From an uncultured Lactobacillus sp. (GTDB lineage: Bacteria; Bacillota; Bacilli; Lactobacillales; Lactobacillaceae): 7,926 nucleotides of DNA. Below are positions 5,585-7,926 of this stretch, one piece after another (positions within the stretch are counted from its first letter, which is position 1; each line of letters begins with the position of its first letter). The position numbers and the translations under genes were made by a program. The stretch is taken from NCBI RefSeq assembly GCF_902491705.1, contig NZ_CABUIW010000076.1:1-7926 (forward strand). Direction: 5' to 3'. A model generated the notes under the pieces. The model made no database searches and was not told the origin of the DNA. It saw only the letters and a program-made list of their open reading frames with translations.

Positions 5585-5647
5585 GATGACTAACAAGGCT
5601 GCTCCAAATTACTAGTACCAATGTTTCATATTCATATAGATGGTATA

Positions 5648-5720
5648 ATTATAGCATGTTATTTTTTTTTTTCAACCTTTTTCAATTTTTTATTATTTTA
5701 ATTATTTTGTAATTATTTTA
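5648..5720 (-). promoter_or_regulatory. Strong promoter with UP-element-like A-tracts
   Basis: TTGAAA (5675-5670), a 16-base spacer and TATAAT (5653-5648) preceded by TGC form a -35/extended -10 promoter. The spacer begins with a long A run, and bases 5720-5676 upstream are a succession of A/T tracts like an UP element. The predicted start is near 5641. It drives the structured leader, and the operon if the terminator is read through. Confidence 0.75.
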
Positions 5721-5834
5721 AAAGGTATCTCTAATTAACTATTCCTACTTAATATATATTTAAGAGGTATTTATATATCTTACTAAATTTTCAATTAATC
5801 AAACATTTATCCATCAACCTACTTGGTATATAGT

Positions 5835-5844
5835 CAAAACCACT
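5835..5844. repeat. Possible far arm of the IS200 right-end hairpin
   Basis: CAAAACCACT here is nearly complementary to AGCGGTTTG at 7228-7236. The two segments flank the IS3-family element, as expected if that element landed in the terminal hairpin of an IS200-type element. The match is short and has a bulge and a wobble. Confidence 0.3.
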
Positions 5845-5894
5845 CGTTCTCTATACTCCCCGCTCCCGAAAAAAGTTAGACAAATAATTTAAGT

Positions 5895-5934
5895 AAAGGA
5901 TTTAGTCCTGTATTGCACAGGACTAAGTCCTTTT
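5895..5934. terminator. 17-bp hairpin with T tract, probably a bidirectional terminator
   Basis: AAAGGATTTAGTCCTGT (5895-5911) pairs with ACAGGACTAAGTCCTTT (5917-5933) through 17 positions with one G·U and a five-base loop. TTTTCT follows on the plus strand and TTTACTT on the minus strand. It lies just inside the right end of the IS3-like element and may stop transcripts leaving the IS cluster towards the leader promoter. Confidence 0.55.
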
Positions 5935-6049
5935 CTACCATTGTCAAGTATATCAAAGTATTTGCCGAAAAATAGTTTGAGTTCCATAGTCAAACTAAGG
6001 AAATTGTCTTTTTTAACTATAATTCAGTGTAAAAAGTGTACACTAAACC

Positions 6050-6084
6050 AACACCTTATCTGATGATTTTTTTGATAAGGCGTT
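6050..6084. repeat. 11-bp inverted repeat after the IS110 fragment
   Basis: AACACCTTATC (6050-6060) and GATAAGGCGTT (6074-6084) form an 11-position stem with one mismatch or wobble around a T-rich loop. It begins 24 bases past the IS110-type stop codon, so it may be part of the IS110 end or a terminator. It has no useful T tract after the stem. Confidence 0.45.
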
Positions 6085-6107
6085 ACAATAATATGGCATA
6101 AACAATT

Positions 6108-6370
6108 TTACCGATTTTGGGTAGAAGTATAATCGTAAAGTTTGTTATGCGTTATGAGGTAATACATTGTTCTAATGAGACGATGTATAGAGGCAATCGT
6201 GTGTGGTTTGGTTGAAGTCACTTGCGATTGTCTTTTCCGTTTCTCATAGAAGTCTGCGATATGACAAAGATTGGTGTGGCTAGCTGAAGCTATGTTATGA
6301 ATGCACTTAAAGAGAATATTTCTGGTATAGGGATTCCCACGTTTGGTAATATGTCCTTGGCTAGAAAGTT
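6108..6370 (-). pseudogene. C-terminal fragment of IS110-family transposase
   Basis: About 83 residues in frame with the IS3 remnant. The segment QGHITKRGNPYTRNILFKC matches the conserved GxxxKRGNxxxRxxL block of the IS116/IS110/IS902 C-terminal domain (Transposase_20), followed by NLCHIADFYEKRKRQ and a normal-looking end at TAA 6110-6108. The catalytic N-terminal DEDD domain and the upstream region that would encode a bridge RNA are missing. The junction with the IS3 sequence falls near 6365-6375. The fused frame is open but is not expected to be functional. Confidence 0.72.
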
Positions 6371-7165
6371 TCAGTTTTATCTTAATACGTTTGTTGTTGT
6401 AATAATCAATATGGTCTACAATAGCTTGTTTCAAGTTCGGTGACGTTGAAAGATTATAAGCAATAATTTCACTGTTGAAACCATCTAAAACTGGTGATAA
6501 ATAAAGCTTTTGAGTGCTTGCTGGGATGGCAAATCCTGTCACGTCCGTATAGCACTTTGCCATTGGTTTTGAAGCTTCAAACTGGCGTTGAATCAAGGTT
6601 ATCGGCTTTCTTACCAATATCTCCTTTGTGAGAAGAATACTTGCGTTTACAGCAAATTCTAGCCATTAAACCAAGTACGCTCATCAACCGCTGCACCTCT
6701 TATGATTGACCCCAAAAACACGATTTCGTAATTTAAAAGTCATTCGACGATGGCCGTAATTTCCTTTATGCTCAGTAAAAATAGCTTGAATTTCAGCTTT
6801 AACATCATAATCCTTATCGCTTTGATCTAGCTAATTTAAGTGGTAATAATAAGTTGAACGGGCAAGCTTAATAATCTTTAGAAGCATGTCTAAAGAAAAC
6901 TCAGTTACCAATCCTCGGACAATTTCCGTTTTTCTTCCCTCAATCGGAGTACTCTCATTTTTTAGAACCGCATTTTCTGCTTTAATTCAGGAGAATAGTA
7001 ACAATTCTTTCCTTTTTTGGCGATTTCTATTCCGTAGCGATCAATCAATTTAATCAGGTACTTAAGATTAGAAATATTTATCCCAAATTGATTTAAAAGT
7101 CGCTTAAAGCTTTCCCCCTTGCTTTCTCAGTTCATAGATAAGAACTTTATCCTCATAATTTCATA
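6371..7165 (-). pseudogene. IS3-family (IS861-like) transposase orfA/orfB, frameshifted and deleted
   Basis: orfA begins at ATG 7163 but the expected YEDKVLIYELRKQG follows only in another frame. A second shift near 7110 leads to NQFGINISNLKYLIKLIDRY and YYSPELKQKM. orfB homology appears as FSLDMLLKIIKLARSTYYYH, an in-frame stop, then FTEHKGNYGHRR, more shifts, and finally IQRQFEASKPMAKCYTDVTG with the first catalytic Asp. After TSPNLKQ the sequence jumps to AIVDHIDYYNNKRI (near 6430), so the stretch holding the second Asp and the Glu, about 80 residues, is deleted between two similar KQ/EQ codon pairs. Homology assignments are from recalled family sequence. No active transposase can be made. 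Confidence 0.8.
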
Positions 7166-7213
7166 ATAAAAACACCCCAAGAGTTAGATTTTTTCTGTCT
7201 AACTTCTGGGGTG
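7165..7213 (-). terminator. Terminator-like hairpin at the 5' end of the IS3 element
   Basis: On the plus strand CACCCCA (7173-7179) and AGTTAGA (7182-7188) pair with TCTAACT (7198-7204) and TGGGGTG (7207-7213), leaving a nine-base loop. On the minus strand TTTTTATT follows the stem, so it would stop transcripts entering the element just before the orfA start. Hairpins of this kind commonly shield IS transposases from outside promoters. Confidence 0.55.
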
Positions 7214-7220
7214 CAGGTCA

Positions 7221-7323
7221 TATCACCAGCGGTTTGTTCTTCGACTGAATGTCTATGCTAACGACCAAGGCCTAACAAATTGTTTTCCTTCAGCACTACC
7301 TTTGCTAGCTGGTCTTATCGAGA
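7221..7323 (-). mobile_element. IS200 right-end non-coding segment
   Basis: This stretch follows the TnpA remnant and resembles the non-coding tail of streptococcal IS200 elements (GCTAGCAAAGGTAGTGCTGA, then GGCCTTGGTCGTTAGCATAG). It breaks off at the IS3-like end. The AGCGGTTTG at 7228-7236 may be half of the terminal hairpin, with the other half at 5835-5844. Confidence 0.4.
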
Positions 7324-7742
7324 CTACTTTCTTTTATTCTTCTCACCCGTAAACGAATCATAATCCTCACAAAGACTGAGCTGCTATCACGTCTTCTTAT
7401 TATTGATTACGAATAAATTCTTCAATTTGCTCCTGATCCCGAACCACCGTATCAACATAAAAAATTTGACACCAAAATTTGCGATTCCCATATTTATACC
7501 TGAAATTAGCATATCACTCGAATATTATTAAGCTACTCTTTTTACGTATCCCATAAAAGAGGAAATGCCTAGTTTTGCTGGTATACTGACCTACATATAA
7601 GTATGGTTTGGGCAAGAGCCCACTTCGTATATTTCTACACCGTATTGCCAATATAATAAACGTAAGATTCGAGCTATACTTGCTTTGAACTTACCATAAA
7701 TTATTTGACGTTTATATTGAGATGCAAGGGAACACGATACTC
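7324..7742 (-). pseudogene. IS200/IS605-family Y1 transposase (tnpA) remnant
   Basis: Fragments of an IS200-type TnpA appear in order on the minus strand: IKRQIIYGKFKASIARILRL, SCPNHTYM, VSIPAKLGISSFMGY, then in a shifted frame YKYGNRKFWCQIFYVDTV and QIEEFIRNQ, and in another frame DYDSFTGEKNKRK with stop at 7326-7324. The HUH motif expected as HxH reads HTY and is followed by a stop codon. The tyrosine region (FYVDTV) survives. About 20 N-terminal codons are missing. Several stops and frameshifts mark an old, dead copy. Confidence 0.78.
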
Positions 7743-7830
7743 ACTATTTCATTAGCAACCTTTTTTGATACATCTCTAAAAACCCTTTAACCCCACCACC
7801 AGAGCTATTAGTTTTCTAGAGCTTGAATTG
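7743..7830. other. Junction between IS200 and IS30 remnants
   Basis: The segment lies between the truncated start of the IS200 transposase and the IS30-type stop codon. AGAGCT (7801-7806) and AGCTTG/CTAGAGCT (7815-7822) form a small inverted repeat that may be the end of the IS30-type element. No gene is visible. Confidence 0.35.
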
Positions 7831-7926
7831 TCAAATTAAGTGCATACTTTCCCCATAGAATACTTCATAAAGTGTTTTCCAGTTAAGACATTTTCGTGGC
7901 CTATTATTAAGTTTGTTCTCCCATAG
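7831..7926 (-). pseudogene. IS30-family transposase, C-terminal end (partial at window edge)
   Basis: The frame enters from the right edge and is open for 31 codons to TGA 7833-7831. It reads NKLNNRPRKCLNWKTLYEVF followed by YGESMHLI. The LNxRPRKxLxWKTPxEVF pattern is the hallmark C-terminus of IS30-family (Tra8) transposases, just after the catalytic Glu region. The rest of the gene lies outside the window, so whether this copy is intact cannot be judged; the decay of neighbouring elements suggests it may not be. Confidence 0.75.

Larger units (their letters stand above)
5353..5641 (-). ncRNA. Structured ~290-nt leader RNA or small RNA upstream of the operon
   Basis: The predicted transcript starts near 5641 under a strong promoter and ends at a Rho-independent terminator at 5353. 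In order it contains a hairpin (5584-5557) that encloses a ribosome site, a 24-codon ORF (5557-5483), a 7-bp hairpin just past its stop (AGAGCGT 5478-5472 with ACGCTCT 5460-5454), a second ribosome site with a five-codon ORF (5432-5415), and the terminator stem beginning five bases later. This order suggests ribosome- or ligand-controlled attenuation of the polysaccharide operon, or an independent regulatory RNA. I do not recognise it as a known riboswitch; T-box, c-di-GMP, glmS and preQ1 hallmarks are absent as far as I can see. Confidence 0.55.
5858..7220 (-). mobile_element. Decayed IS3-family element (IS861/IS150-like) carrying an IS110 fragment
   Basis: The 5' end near 7220 reads TGACCTGCACCCCAGAAGTT on the minus strand. 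A related inverted end, CCCGAAAAAAGTTAGACA, lies at 5865-5882 on the plus strand. Between them are remains of orfA and orfB and, in place of the end of orfB, the tail of an IS110-family transposase. The outer limit near 5858 is approximate, and no target-site duplication is visible. The element is immobile: both reading frames are broken and two of three DDE residues are gone. Confidence 0.7.

Noticed and set aside
5641..5652. Plus-strand extended -10 (TGGTATAAT)
   Set aside because: It arises from the near-palindromic TATAATTATA shared with the minus-strand promoter; no plus-strand -35 or gene follows it.
6108..6370. IS110 bridge RNA near the IS110 fragment
   Set aside because: Bridge RNAs of this group lie in the upstream non-coding end, which is deleted here; only the 3' part of the transposase survives.
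1..7926. CRISPR arrays, tRNA or rRNA genes
   Set aside because: No regularly spaced direct repeats, and no tRNA or rRNA signatures were seen on either strand.

Overview
This is a low-GC Firmicute window, most likely from a mitis-group Streptococcus. The evidence for that is the DUF1146/YwzB-type gene at the left edge, the AT-rich intergenic DNA, and debris of IS861-like (IS3 family), IS110, IS200 and IS30 elements of the streptococcal type. Species cannot be fixed from this window. All recognisable genes are on the minus strand, so transcription runs from high to low coordinates.

Layout from right to left. (1) 7926-5858 is an insertion-sequence graveyard: the C-terminal end of an IS30 transposase, a decayed IS200-type Y1 transposase, and a decayed IS3-family element whose orfB has lost its centre and is joined to the tail of an IS110-family transposase. 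(2) 5720-5353 holds a very strong predicted promoter (A-tract UP element, TTGAAA, extended -10) followed by about 290 nt of hairpin-rich RNA. That RNA carries two candidate short leader ORFs and ends in a Rho-independent terminator. It is either a transcription-attenuation leader or a free-standing small RNA. (3) 5352-5031 is AT-rich and gene-free apart from a small palindrome. (4) 5030-521 is a tight five-gene operon: UDP-GlcNAc 2-epimerase, a four-TM protein with a degenerate GGDEF-like domain, a 46-residue single-TM peptide found by reading between genes, a processive family-2 glycosyltransferase, and a membrane-anchored GH8 glycoside hydrolase. (5) 520-200 is non-coding with a terminator. 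(6) 199-1 is the start of a DUF1146 membrane protein with an apparently leaderless promoter.

The operon reads as a synthase-dependent exopolysaccharide system. The epimerase makes UDP-ManNAc, the membrane glycosyltransferase polymerises and extrudes the chain, the degenerate GGDEF protein and small TM peptide are candidate regulatory or accessory subunits, and the extracellular GH8 enzyme trims the product. The parts resemble those of the Listeria Pss (poly-ManNAc) system, but that link rests on recalled family knowledge and was not computed here. Notable points are the loss of every catalytic and I-site signature in the GGDEF-like domain, an Asn in place of the usual GH8 catalytic-base Asp, an AGGGGGA Shine-Dalgarno shared by the first three genes, and the elaborate leader.
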